This document shows, piece by piece, positions 1 to 12,666 of a stretch of 64,000 nt of DNA. The stretch comes from Limanda limanda. Its lineage: Eukaryota; Chordata; Actinopteri; Pleuronectiformes; Pleuronectidae. The stretch's first letter is position 1. Every line of letters begins with the position of its first letter. Made by a program: the position numbers and the translations under genes. The notes beneath the pieces are model-generated. The model had not been told where the DNA came from and made no database searches. It saw only the letters and a program-made list of their open reading frames with translations. The DNA lies in NCBI RefSeq assembly GCF_963576545.1, contig NC_083644.1, positions 24,317,893-24,381,892 on the forward strand. The letters run 5' to 3'.

Positions 1-1767
1 TTTATTAAAATCCTGCTAACAAGCAAGCAAACATAATCAAAAACATAGCCTTTTGGCACAGATTCCATGTAGTGCAGCAAACCAGCAGTCCCCTGGTTTG
101 TCCCCTTCTCATCCCCACAGGCAGAGGAGCTTTAAAGCACTTCAATTACCAGACCAGGTGAACTGCAATGAAATCTTATTGGTAGAATCAGGACAAAACT
201 ACAGGAAGGACAGCAGAGGAATAGTGACAGAGAGCATACTGTACACGTCAGCTCACGTCCGCTTACTTTCTGTGTGTGGTTTTCAGTTTCCCTTTAGGCA
301 CTGGGTTTACTTTCAAAATATTACCAAATAAGTGCTTCTATCTTTCTAAGAAACCAATACCTTCAACATGGTTTTGTAGATCTACTCGCCTTGTGATAAA
401 AGTCACTGCTTCACGGTGAGCGACTCTGCTCCCCCACTGCACATTGAAGACACTTCCAGTTCATAACTGTAGCATCTGACTAATAACTGATAACTATTCT
501 TTTAATCTATGAATCTGGACACAAATGCTGAAAAGTAGATAAGAAGCAAATGGGTTTTATGTTGATTAAAGTAAATTAAATGGTGGGATGTGGTCGTGTT
601 ATGAAACCAATCAAATTTTGATGTAATACATATGAAATAGCGAAGAATTACAGATGTCACTGATGATGAGCTCCAAAGGACTGAAGTCGGAAAAATTTCA
701 ACTGTCAGAGAAATTGATTATGCAAGAGGAATGAGAGTGAGAGAGGACTGGCCTCACTATATAAAGTCTGTCAGCTGACAAGCTGCCACTGGGAAAGTGA
801 GGCGTCTATAGACGTCCCACCGAATCAAGACACTCCGTTACATCGTGAGATGGCTACGGGAGGATAACAAAATTGCCGTTCAAATCCATTTATAAATGTC
901 TATGGTGCACAGTGTGATAGCTCATAAAAACATGAAGGAATACTTTAGGACACAGTGTTCACTCAGCGACATTAAAACAGGAGTCCTAAAGGACCAGTGG
1001 GTATATTTGTTATAGTTTTGTTCTTGCAGATGTCTGAGTGAAAGACAACAAGCTGTGTTGTGTTTCTCTACATATTGTGGGTCAAAAATATGTTACAATG
1101 CACAACGCCCAACTAAGGGAAGTGTTGGAGAAGAAGAAACCAGTCAGCTCAGCAGTGCATAAGTTAAAGTCAAATGTTATACAATACAAAACTAAGAATA
1201 TATACATCTGGCACATGTACTTGTAGGTATTGCACCGTGTGTGTCAGTTCACATTTCCAAATAAGGTGCAGGCAGGAAAAAGATGTGCAGAGGGTTGAAA
1301 GTTCTGAGATGACTACAAGTTTAGGAAGCTGAGGGCCTGGTGGTACAAACTGTTCTTAAGTCTGCTGGTGTGTGCAGCCCTGCTCCTGCTGAAAGGGCTC
1401 GGAGCTCTCCTGGGTGCAGCCATCTCACGGCGCAACCGGAAGCCGGCTCAAAGTATTTAAAGTATTTGTACTTTGGAACAAATGCTTCTACAGTAGAAAA
1501 GGTTGTGTTCATCAAGAAAACTATTTTCCAACCACCAACAATCCACCAACCAACATGAACTCACAGTGGACAGAGCCACATGAGCTGGATAAGGGCAACA
1601 AAATTCCGGACAGCGGTGTGATCGTGTGCCAGAGGTGACATTCGTCGACATCCAGAGATAAAGTTACAATACAAGTGCTCATCAAATTCCTAAGCATAAA
1701 ACAAATGCTTACTTCTCTATTTTCTTAAATCATTAGCAGAAACACTGTAGCTTCTACACAGACCTGA
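1..1767. other. No gene seen; AT-rich non-coding DNA
   Basis: Both strands were read for splice-bounded coding segments and nothing convincing was found. The short open frames here lack splice context or recognisable protein similarity. If the minus-strand exon candidates further right belong to one transcription unit, this stretch would be intronic. Confidence 0.5.
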
Positions 1768-1775
1768 GCTCTGAG

Positions 1776-2676
1776 TAGGCCTGTCGCGATATGCAATAAA
1801 TCAATTAATTGCGCGATAAATTAAAATGAGCGATAATTTTTTGCTGGCTGCAATAAATTCAGGGATTAAAGTTTTCCGTCGCTATGACGGATTTCCGTCA
1901 ACTCCGCTCGCATAAGGCTAAAAATGAGATCGATGCAGATCCCATCCGGCAGTCGGCTGCCGGTGGACAGACTCTTGTCTCCGTGCTGCCCGCGCCCCGC
2001 GTGCGTCAGGGCTCCCGTGCAGGTGTGGGAGGATCTCCTCGCGAGCCCTCTCCCAAGCGCTGGCTGGCCACCGCCGGGCGCATTTCCTCCGTGGTGCGCC
2101 GCGACGGATCCGGGTCGGCTTGGAAAGGCTCGGGGCGGGAGGAACGGAGACCACGGCGAGAAAGGTTTCACAAAAGCGTTCGGGGGGACGAAGGGCGGAA
2201 GCCTGCCTGCGACAGCCCCAGCCGCGGAGACACGGGGGTCTCCGAGCGGTCTGACACAGGGGTCTCCGCGGAGACACGGGGTCTCAATTGGCTCAGGCAC
2301 CAGTCACGAGTCAGAGTGTGTCTGTTTTGTATTTATTTTTATTTATTTAAGTATAGTGTAAACTTTTGTTAACAGTTCATATATTATTCATAGTTTTAAG
2401 TTAAAAAGTTTTTGTATTTATTTATATTTATAATCTACTTTAAACAGTTCATATATTTGGCAATAAAAAAGTCTTTCTTAAATGTCTTCCAGATGTCCAG
2501 TTCCAGTGTTCTTTAAAAATAAAAGTTTATTGATCTTCGAAAGGGTGTACTTGCATTATTATGCCATTATCATTATATAAGTTGAAAATGGTGTCAAAAC
2601 GGCAATATTATCGCTTATCGCAATAATTTCTGGGGCAATTAATCGCACAGAAAAATGTGTTATCGTGACAGGCCTA
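1776..2676. mobile_element. Non-autonomous hAT-type DNA transposon with intact ends
   Basis: The left terminus TAGGCCTGTCGCGATA (1776-1791) is the near-perfect inverse of the right terminus TATCGTGACAGGCCTA (2661-2676), with one mismatch. A perfect 8-bp direct repeat GCTCTGAG flanks the element at 1768-1775 and 2677-2684. An 8-bp target-site duplication is the hallmark of the hAT superfamily. The 901-bp interior is GC- and CpG-rich from about 1960 to 2290 and has short repeats of a GGGGTCTCCG-like motif at 2230-2285. No transposase domain is visible, so the element is non-autonomous. Open frames of 119-162 codons across the CpG-rich part are low-complexity and resemble no protein I know. The perfect duplication suggests a fairly recent insertion. 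Confidence 0.88.
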
Positions 2677-2684
2677 GCTCTGAG

Positions 2685-5600
2685 CGACCCATGCAATCCC
2701 TGAAAGGTGGCGAAACAAATCCAGGGCTTTGGTTTGTGTGTTTCTTTCGAATTGAATGCTTCAGCAACAAATGAAAGTTGGGACATTGGAGGGATTTAAG
2801 AGATAAGGGAATGCAACTAATGTACTGGATCTGTCTGATATTAACACAAGTGACCTCAAACCTGACACGTAAGGACCCTCTCACCTTCAGCTTAAACCCC
2901 ACAGCTTGCGACCTAAAAAACGAGCGGTGAGCTCAAACACTACAAGCAAGCCATCTATAGTGTGCTGCATGCCAATGCTTAGGGTGGCTGCACTATGGTG
3001 CTTGATCCACAATACACGCTACATCACATACAATTGGATAATCCATTAATGAAGCAGATTCCGGGACGACTTACTAAGACCCAGACCACAACCTTTAACC
3101 TCTTATGTATTATATCTGACGTGGGAATAGTGCAAGTAAATGCACATGAGGAGAGACAAAGAAGCTTTTCTCTTTATGCTTTGATGAACCAACAGTATGT
3201 GGAAGTTCCCTCCATCTCTTCCTGTATACTTGTAATAGCATTAACAATGCTTCTGTTTCTAAATCGTACTGCATTGAGGCAGTAAATGGTTTCCATTTAG
3301 TTAAGCCATGGCTTTTTATTATTGTTTACCTGTTTCTATGTCCACAGAGTCCAATATTCACAGTGAGGTGTGTCTTCCACAATAAAGGTGAGGAATCTTT
3401 ACACACCATCTTTTTCTGTTGGTCAATGAAACATCACAACTTGTGAAAAATCCAAACCCACTGACAGAGAAGAACAAAGATACTGGGCAATTCTGGAAAC
3501 CCTGGAAAACGCTCAGTGACAACTGCATTTTCACATCTGTTTCCAACAAATGTGACAACGATGGAGACACTGTGGTTATAGGGAAAATAAACGATGGTTA
3601 AGGTATGGTCAGGCAAATTCATAAGGACTCTGATCTCTGGTATGAAAGTCGAATTTCTCTTCAAACCCAATCCCGACCACAATGTTCACACCCTTTCTTT
3701 TCTCATCTTGCAGTGAACATACACTTTCAAAATTATCAATGGGATTCTTAGTTGTTTTGAGACAAGGCGGATGTATTCAAGTTTCCTTATTCATCCAGCC
3801 AAAAATGCAAACCCAGAGATATTTAAGACAAAGAAATACATGAATCCTCACATTCAAGACGTGTTGGTATTTTTGCTAGAAAAACTATGCAAACTACTAA
3901 TCAGATTAGATTATGTTTCTAGTTTCCTTAATGTGTTAAAGCTCACAGTTTACACATTTTTGGTCTGTGAAAAGTCAACATGTATTGGAAATGATATTCA
4001 ACATATTTTCCGAGAACCCAAGGTGGTGTATTCAATATTTTTTTTGTCCGACCAATTGTGTAACCCCCTCCCCCCAAAAAACAAAACAATAATACTAATA
4101 AAGTAAAACACAATGATTCATCAGTTATCAAAATTTTTTGTTTACTTTACAATTCCTGATTAATTAAATGATCAGTTTAACTAGTTTTGACTCAGTACCA
4201 ATACAATGTTATCCATGATAATTGGAGTCTTGTCAAACCTCAGAACCTGAAATCTCTCTCTGGGGTTTGGTTGATAGATTTTGCTTCACTCAACATGTTG
4301 AGCAGAGATAAGAGTCAGGAAAACCCTATTTACAGCAGACATGGCCCAGAGTCAACATCCATCCACCACACTAACATGAGTCAACCACCAATCAAGATGT
4401 AAATCATAGGATAACTGGTATGTTTGGTTAATTCCTGAACAGTACACACAGATACCACAAAATGGTCTCTGGGGTGATAAATAACCTATCACTCTCCTAT
4501 TTTATAAGTTATTATGACACATACTCATACAAATCTGACTACGCCTTCAATTATTGATGCTTCAAGAGGTCACTGTGAGGATGTCTGAGAAGTTTCAGTC
4601 CGAGGTGTAACATAGCCAGAGCTGAAACAGTTGCAGCCAAATGAATGATTTGGGTCAGTTGGTAATTGCGTTCCTGGACCACAGGGGACTAGTTGCTGAT
4701 TAATCATGACAATGAGCCACTAGAAATATGCAGAAGTACAGTGTGCCAGTTTATTGATAAGTGCATCTCTATTCATGAAGCTCTGTCAAAGTTTGATAGG
4801 GTCAAATTTCTGTCACAGACACCAGCAATTTACAGTTACCATGACAAAATAAGATGACGAGATGATGATGAGAAAGAAAAAGTACTGTGCCTGATGCAGC
4901 GGAAAATCTGAAATCTTGCCTCTCAATTAAGCACTGTTTAAAAATCACAAACACAAGCGAGCTCTCAGATCTCACATCATCATCTTCTCCAAACCTGATA
5001 CCCGTAAACATCTAATTTAACTGACCGCTTCACCACTTTATATCTGTCAGAAGACTCTTTTCTTTATCAAGATCATGGAAAATCCCAGTCAGGTTAAAAG
5101 ATAAAATCAAAAATGCTATAAAGTTATACCAAAAGCAAATAACACCAGATGTTATCGTGTATTATCACAAAGACTTTTATAGACTAGAGGCTCCAAAAGC
5201 TTTTCTTTAGTTAAGAGAGTAAAACAAGTCTAGTACTGTTTCTGGTAAAAGAAAAGGTAAATTGTAGAGATTAAGTTTAATTTCAATCTAAGAAACGTGT
5301 TATAATTTGCATGTACCTCTCAAAGTTGATAACGTTTATTAACCTTCAAACCATAAATACATGTTTGTTTGTTGGTTTGTCGACTTTTTGATTATATTCA
5401 AGAGAAAAACAATCCTTTAAATTATAACATTGTCCTTGTCCACTGACTTCCCTCATCCTTTTGACATTCCAATCGTATTCATGTGCTTTGCAGTTTATAT
5501 GTTTTGGCACAGTATTAATGGCCCTGTGTTGCCAACATGCCTCAGTAATTTGACTGTCTTTAGGGGCTGGCATCTGTCAGTCCATGCCAAGCAAGTGTAT

Positions 5601-6329
5601 CAGTCACGTAGTGTAAAGTGTCCCATTAGACCCAAGCTCCTGCATAATCCCAGATTAATCATTTAGTTTATCTGATCCTAAATGATTGGGGCACAGAGAA
5701 AATGTCAGTTCTGGCACCCAATCACTCCGCTGTCTGGAATTGTTAGCATTATGACAGTGTTAAAGATTACTGTTGTTTACTGGTAATGAAAGTGTTGACA
5801 AACACCAAAGAGAAATTTCCACTAAGCACAATAGTTTGACAAATGATGGGTGTTGGGCAACAGGAATACCCGAGGGTGTTATCAGACTTGATTCAAAGTC
5901 AAATGTATGGTTCTTTTCAGAAGCAGGAACTTTCCTGGGAATCTAGCAACCTTTTCTAAATCACAGAAAGTCTATTTCAGGTTAAATAAAAGCTCTGTTT
6001 TTGTGTTCTGGGCAATGGAATTTGACACCCAAAGTTCCTGGTCCTAAGATAGTTCCTGCTACGTTAGAGGATTAGAGGTGATCATCAAGAGGAACTAATA
6101 TTTGGACAAGACATGGACATTTTGAGACAGACGTGGGGTGACAAATCCAGGAAATAAAATGCGATGAAATAAATTAAATCACCATTGTGAGATCACAAGA
6201 CTCTTGTTCTATTAGTCTGCATGGTCTGTTCCGAAAATTAAACTAGAATTACCACTTTGCGGTTGCAACTCCCCAGCTACCAGTGCAATATCAGTCTACA
6301 TACAATTTTTCAAAGACTCATATGAGGAC
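2685..6329. other. No gene seen
   Basis: AT-rich sequence without splice-bounded coding segments, CpG islands or RNA genes that I can recognise. Confidence 0.5.
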
Positions 6330-6775
6330 ACCCTAACCTTTTCCTTTTGACCACTGAAATCTGATCAAATTATATGAGTTCAACTCACACCAAGATTTCC
6401 CTTACAGGGCACTATTATATCATGCTAAAGAGGCCAAAGAGGCCACAGTGGCCTTTTGTGAGGCCACTGTGACTATGACCTCCAAATTTACATCAGCCAT
6501 CCTTGAGTCAAAGTAACTATTTGTGCTGGATGTAATGACAGTTCCTACGGGTGGACCTGACTTTTGACCTTTGACCACCAACATATTATAAATTCTTCTT
6601 TTAGTTCAAGTGAACGATTGAATCAAATGTAAAGAAACTCCATCATAGTTTTTCTGAGATGATGCTCACAAGACCAAATATCTCTTTTGTCCCCTTGACC
6701 TTTGACCACCAAATTCTGTTCATTCATCAGTCAAAGTGAACGTTTGTAAGAATTTTGAAAAAATTCCCTAATTAT
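6330..6775. repeat. Tandem-like dispersed fish repeat (about 115-bp units)
   Basis: The phrase TGACCTTTGACCACCAA recurs at about 6570 and 6700, with weaker versions near 6345 and 6475. Each is followed by a related segment containing a CAAGTGAACG- or AAAGTGAACG-like motif, giving units of roughly 115 bp. Repeats of this type are common in fish genomes. I cannot assign a family name. Confidence 0.6.
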
Positions 6776-9700
6776 TGAAATAATCATGTAATATCTACAT
6801 AACTAGGAGGAAATCTTATTTCAACTGATAAGTAACCGAATTTGCATGAGGGGCTAATTTACTGCAGAAGCCTAGTAAATTTAGGCAAACTGAGACAAAT
6901 TAAGTAGACGTCCTAACTTGAACTTGAGAGATTGTATCACAAAAAAACATCAACAGTCCTTTACTGCAGAGTTTACTGGCAGTGATTTGAGACCTTTCCA
7001 GAGAGAAATCTGGGCTCTACAACAAGAATGAAAACTTTCCTGAAGTAAAATGCAAAAGATACTTCACTCTTGTGAAATGACTGAATGACTTAATTCCTAA
7101 GCAATGATATAAAGTGTCTGGTGGAGGCTGCCGACAACATGACAACAGATCACAAATCTGACAACATCCCAACCGTGAAGGAGGGTCATGACATCATGCA
7201 GAAGGAGTGGGTCTTTTTTTTTTATAGCTGGGAAGGGAACAATAAATGAAGGCTTGAGAGGAACCTTCTTATAAGTGCCAAAGAGCTTAAACTGAGGGGA
7301 TGATTTACAGTATGTTAAAACATAATAATGGCCACTGCAGCCAAATTGACACTGCGATGATGGGCCCTGCCAAAGCCTTGAAACATATTGTAAAATAATG
7401 CGTCTGAGATTGTTGTTTATTGACTCACCCTGTACAGCTTTACTGGGTGAGATGAATAAAATCAATCTAGACTGGGAAACAATCCCAAAAAATCACATGT
7501 GCCAAGCAGACGCTGACATGTATCCAAAGCTCTGATAATTCTCGTGTCAGTCCTCAAAATGTTGGTGCCACGAGGGTTATTTTCCCCTGAGAAGAAACAG
7601 AGCCTGGCTGCTTGTGTTTACGTACAATCTCAGTGTTCAATCTGCACTCTAAAACTCTCAAGGGTACAATTTGAAAAAAAAAAGTTGTTTAGAAGGCTTT
7701 GTTAGTTAGAGAGTAATCAAGAGGTAAACACAAAAACAGAAAGTAATCAAACCCTTAAAGTGATTCTCCTTAATAAGAAAGATAATCTCTTCTTCTTTAG
7801 CTTGATTCTCCTCAGCTCAGTTGGATCCCCGTGTAATTGCTCTTGTTAATCATGCCTTAATTTGTTGACAAGATTCATTTGGAAGTGTTGTCTTGAAAAC
7901 ATACTCCCAATCTAGGGGACGCCAGCATCTTGAAATTAAGCAAAGCAAAGCAGAGTGAGACCGGATTAACTCATTGGAAGAGTGTTGGAGATGTGGCCAG
8001 AGACTGATCAGCGTCTGTCGCTGCTCATCAAACTGGATACGCCACTGAACTGTTTGTTAAGAAAGCAACGCTACACTACATTCTTGATGGTTGTAATGAA
8101 ACGGAGGAAATTATCCAATATGGTAACTTTAATAAACTGGCCTGTTCATAGATAAGTGTTCATTTAAGATAACTTTAAACCTCTACTGTTGGTTATATAG
8201 TCTCTAACAGGGTGTGTACAAAACAGCTGCAACATGATTAGCTTTGATGGCTAATCTGAAATAATTAGCCCATTAAAGGAAAGGCACATTAGGGTCAATA
8301 AGATTTAGAGTTTGTAAATTAATGTTCACAAATAATTCTAAAAAGGTTGTATTTATGCATCTATGGAAGCATATTGCATTCACCAGAGAAAAAAATATAA
8401 TACCATCGTAATAATCATTTTGATTCTCAAGTGAATGCAGTTTGATTCAGTTATAGTCAAACTATACAATAAATGTGTAAAGATTTGTGTTTTTAAGAAA
8501 ATGAGAATATTTGTCTAAACTCTATGTTACAGGTGAGGATAGACAATGAAAGAAAGTCTTGCCTGTATAGATGCAAAGCACATATCTGTGTATAAAACTC
8601 AGAGCTCAGTTCCCACACTCTGCAAATATGTAGGAATGTTGACCCCTTTTTATACCTGAATCTTAATGGACAATAACAATCAAACCACAAAGCAGCTGTC
8701 ACCGCATTCTTTAAAGGCCCGTTAGATCTTAAAGTTGGACAATGGCGCAGGCTCTGAAACCACCCAGATGGGTTTGCATAAATAGTCAGGACATAATTTA
8801 TTTACCATTTTCCTTCAGCATCATCAAATATTATTAAACCCACTCCATCTTCAATCTTGAAAATCTACAACACATTTCAGGACCTGCAGCAGAGGAGATG
8901 GTGCAAAAAACATAGAATCATACATGACCAAACTGAGGAACCAACTAACTGACAGCATAGACCACGATGTACATGATGCTTCAGTCATGTCTTCATCATT
9001 CAGTTAGTGCTGCGTTCCTTCTCATTACATGAATGAGTCTTTGTCTTCTTACTGTTCAGTCATGATCCCCACTCTGCCTCTGGTGAGAGTTGGTCAGCAC
9101 TATGAGAACTCCAGGGTCAATCATGGCTCAATATACTGTATGTTTATTTCCTTAGCAGATAAATGCCTCAATAAAACCTGCATGAACATAAGAACAACTG
9201 ATGTTAACAGGAAAACTAGCTCCAAGGCTGAAAGCCGATACAGTCCCAGCTTGATTTAAAGATTAACATTAATTAGATAATCGCACCACACCATCAGTAA
9301 AGTCAGCAGCATCAGCCCTTAAAGCTAAGTGAAATCATTTACCACTTTCCTCCACTTGTGAAGAGAAAAAACTGCCAGGAACCTGCCACTAAATGTTTGA
9401 AGTGTGGAAGTAAGAGCCGGGGGGAAGGTCAGACCTGTTAAGGTGTAGCCAGTGTGAGTGGATGTTTGCAATACCAGAACTCATCAATGGCCTGAGCTGC
9501 CCCTAGCTTGCTTACACACGCACGCACGCACACACGCACGCACACACGCACACACACTGCTATTTAACTATTTCTATCCTAAAATACCTATAGAGAGTGT
9601 GTGGACACAACAGCGGTTTGTGCTTCTCACCTTCTTTTCTAACCTCCTCATATTACCGGCAGAGACTCTTATAATAGGTCAGCCTCGTGGTCAAACAAAA

Positions 9701-12322
9701 TTCTCACTGCAATACTGAGTTAGTCCCAGCTTTTGAAAAATCTTCCCAAAATATCTGGTGAGTTGGTGAACAGTCAAAAGTCTGTCTTTAGTTCAATACT
9801 TGCACGGGAACATTGTGTGTCTGATGCAAGGAAATAGCAATAAAATCTCTCAAACCTTCAATCCAGCAGTGACGAATACTGACACCAAGTCTCCCACAAG
9901 CAGCAAGTACATTCATTGTTTTTGAATTATGCAAAAAGGTTACTGGCAAATCACTCATTTCAGTAGCTTCTTTCAACAGAAGTAATATAATGTGAATAGC
10001 TATTCTGAAAAAAACACATTCTCTCACAGTATATATATATATATATACACACATGCTACTATACAACTAAATGAATACAACAAAATATTGAGCACAAAAT
10101 GATACTCACAGTTTCTCTCTAGATCACTGAAGCACAGTAAACTACTAACTTCACTAAATGGCAGTCACTTAGAAAGGCTCCTCTCACCCCAAGAAAGCCT
10201 TATCCAGCTGAAATGACTCACATCCCCTCTTCCAACCTCTGTCAACCATCATGAGGAGGTAAACATTTCCAAATATGGAGAAAATATGAAGACAGTATTG
10301 AGGGCAATATCAGTTTGGTTTGCTTTCAGCCTGGAATGCCATACGCTGTGAGCCAGAGTCCCTCGGCAGAGCCAGTTCTGTGGTGCATACCTTTCACTAA
10401 GAATAATAATGATGATTGTAGAGAACTTTTCACAATCGCTTGGAGTTCAGTCTGACCTAAGAGGGATAACACTGTGAGCCTGCACTTTAAAGAGTGAATA
10501 GTTAAAATTCAAAAAGGAGGAGGTGTTAGCTTGGATGTGTAAAGGTTTATAAAAAAAGAAATAGGAATATATGGTGACCATTATTCTTGTTCTCCAGGCC
10601 ACCCGGGCAAGATTAGAAGGTAAGGTTAGGGCATTTACTGTGAGAGCTGTCCTGTCAGACAGATTGTCCTCAAGTGATTAAGAAGGTATAATTAAAACCT
10701 GATTACTCCCCATGAGTGCCATCGGTCAGTAGAGATCACGGTAACATAACAGCTGCTGCGACCGGACACTACACCAAACCGTGGAGCAACTTGAAATGCG
10801 TGTTTGTCTCTTTAAACACAACAACCCATTTCATCCAGACCCCAGAGGAAAGGACGGTGTTCAGTGGCCTGACATGTTCATATTATACTTCAAATATATC
10901 TATTTTTTTGTATATAGACAGTCTTTGTTCGTTTTCTAATAACATTCCATCACTGTTATAGTTTTTATAGAGTTCTACTCTGGCCCATCTTTGTACATCT
11001 GGAACATATTGAAATATTTGTAAAACAATCTAATCCTAATTCAAAAACGTCTTCCTACTCTAATTCAGTATAGTCAATACTTTGCACTGGGGAGTGAGAA
11101 AAGCTTGGACAAGACATTCTTGACGGTGTAAGAAAAGTGAGGTGCTATATTTTTGGGGAATGTTTTAGCTTATATGAAAGTCAAACTATAAACTAAGAGA
11201 CCATTGCACATTTGGAAGCATATTAGAAACCACAAAAACATTGCCAGGTGAGTATGTGGCTAAAATGTCCATACAGAGATAAGAGATTTAAATAAAAGCA
11301 GCCGTGGAAAAGGTATGCTTTTTACAATGAGCTAAATCCCACTGAATGCAACAAAGCTAAGAGCTGAGGGAGATCCAGGCATATGTCTGCAGAAGTACCC
11401 AGGTGTTAGAGCTCATGCAGGTCAGATCAGGGCAAATTCATCAGGCTGGTATAAAACACTGTGTGAGCCACATTACAAAACACAGTATAGCTGCCTTCAG
11501 ACTTGCACTGAACTCTGGAGCTCCACCGCAGTTTCTCCGGGTGAGGTTTATGCATGAACACAAATGTCTGAGTGAGAGCCTCCAGAGTTTCTGCTGACTT
11601 TCTCTGTCTGGCCCCATAGTATGAAGTCAACAGAAAGTCAGGAGGAGCCAACATGAGAGCAGGATATCCTCTGCTGGATTCACCGCTAGCGAGTGGAGGG
11701 AGGGATGGATCACGCTTCTAACACATGATGGACGCAGAGATGGAAAAATCAAAAAGCGAACAAATATCCTAGGATGTAAAAGCGGTGCCATACACGGGGA
11801 GGACACAGACAAACACATCAAGAAAGCCTACAGCAGTGTCAATGTGCTGAAAACAAAAACATGTGATCAAAATGTGGACCCATTTCTGGAGATTTTCTCC
11901 TCAGGACATGATAAAAACGGCTTGTGACAAATCAAGCCAACAAAATCAGATCCAAGCATTGCACTTTGAATGTGGCCTACTACTAAGGTAATATTATACC
12001 TGCTGTGCAGAAGTTAATAATAAGCTGCACTGAAAGATACACCATGCAACACAATAATTTACTAACATGTACTCACGCTGGGTACCACCACGTCTATTTT
12101 CTTTTGCCACTGAACTTCTGTAAGTTCCCAAACAATCAGTTTCTGCAGATTGACTTGGCCCTGAGTTACTAAATGAAATGTCCATATTTGTGTCCTTAAA
12201 CTGGATGTTAAAACACACAACCTTCAAAATATAAGTTCTACCACTGCCAGAACATAGCATAAAAGCAGGACAAAAACAGACAAAGAAGAATGTAGCAGGA
12301 AAGTACAGCAAATCTTTCTTAC
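6776..12322. other. No gene seen
   Basis: AT-rich non-coding DNA. The only structured items are a CA-type microsatellite near 9.5 kb and a short TA run at 10.03 kb. No supported exon. Confidence 0.5.
9513..9557. repeat. CA microsatellite with CG interruptions
   Basis: A 45-bp run of CA dinucleotides broken regularly by G (ACACGCACGC pattern). Open frames rich in His/Thr/Ala across it are artefacts of the repeat. Confidence 0.9.
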
Positions 12323-12393
12323 CTTTCTCCTCTCTGGATGTTTGGGATTTCTGCAGAGTAGTAAACGTGATACTCCTCACTGTGTGTGGAAAT
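12323..12393 (-). other. Candidate non-coding exon, minus strand
   Basis: Read on the minus strand, this 71-bp segment is preceded by an acceptor-like TTTATCTCAACAG and followed by a strong donor, GAAAG then GTAAGAAAG. It contains no ATG, which would suit a 5' untranslated exon. It lies downstream, in minus-strand order, of the CpG island at 19.3-20.0 kb, whose donor at 19863 could splice to it. The neighbour divergent from BCL6 in other vertebrates is LPP, so an lpp 5' exon is possible. This rests on splice signals and position only; chance occurrence is not excluded. Confidence 0.3.
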
Positions 12394-12473
12394 CTGTTGA
12401 GATAAAAACCATGACATAATGATTGAGTAAACTCAATTTTATTACATATGGGGATATTATGATATATTTATAT

Positions 12474-12666
12474 ATATGGTAAATGGTCTGTGCTTATATA
12501 GGGTTTTTCTAGTCCTGATGACCACTCAATTCTATGCAGTACAGTTTTTTTTGCCATTCACACAAACATTCATACAGTGCATATATGGGCATCACTTTCT
12601 TTTCTATCAGGGCAAATTTGGGCTTCAGTATTTTCCCCAAGGACAATTGGTGGCTGCCAGAGGCTA
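12474..12666 (+). repeat. Dispersed teleost repeat (TAAATGGTCTGT type)
   Basis: Begins with ATGGTAAATGGTCTGTGCTT and continues with the typical fish-repeat phrases GACCACTCAA, GCCATTCACACAAACATTCA and CCCAAGGACAATT. I recognise this as a high-copy fish repeat, truncated at its 3' end. It has no coding capacity. Confidence 0.75.

Noticed and set aside
1884..2372. Overlapping open frames of 119-162 codons in the CpG-rich block
   Set aside because: They lie inside the hAT element, overlap on both strands, resemble no protein, and owe their length to GC-rich composition.
11994..12380. 128-codon minus-strand frame at 12 kb
   Set aside because: It runs across the strong donor at 12322 into AT-rich sequence. 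If anything is transcribed here, it is the 71-bp exon-like segment.
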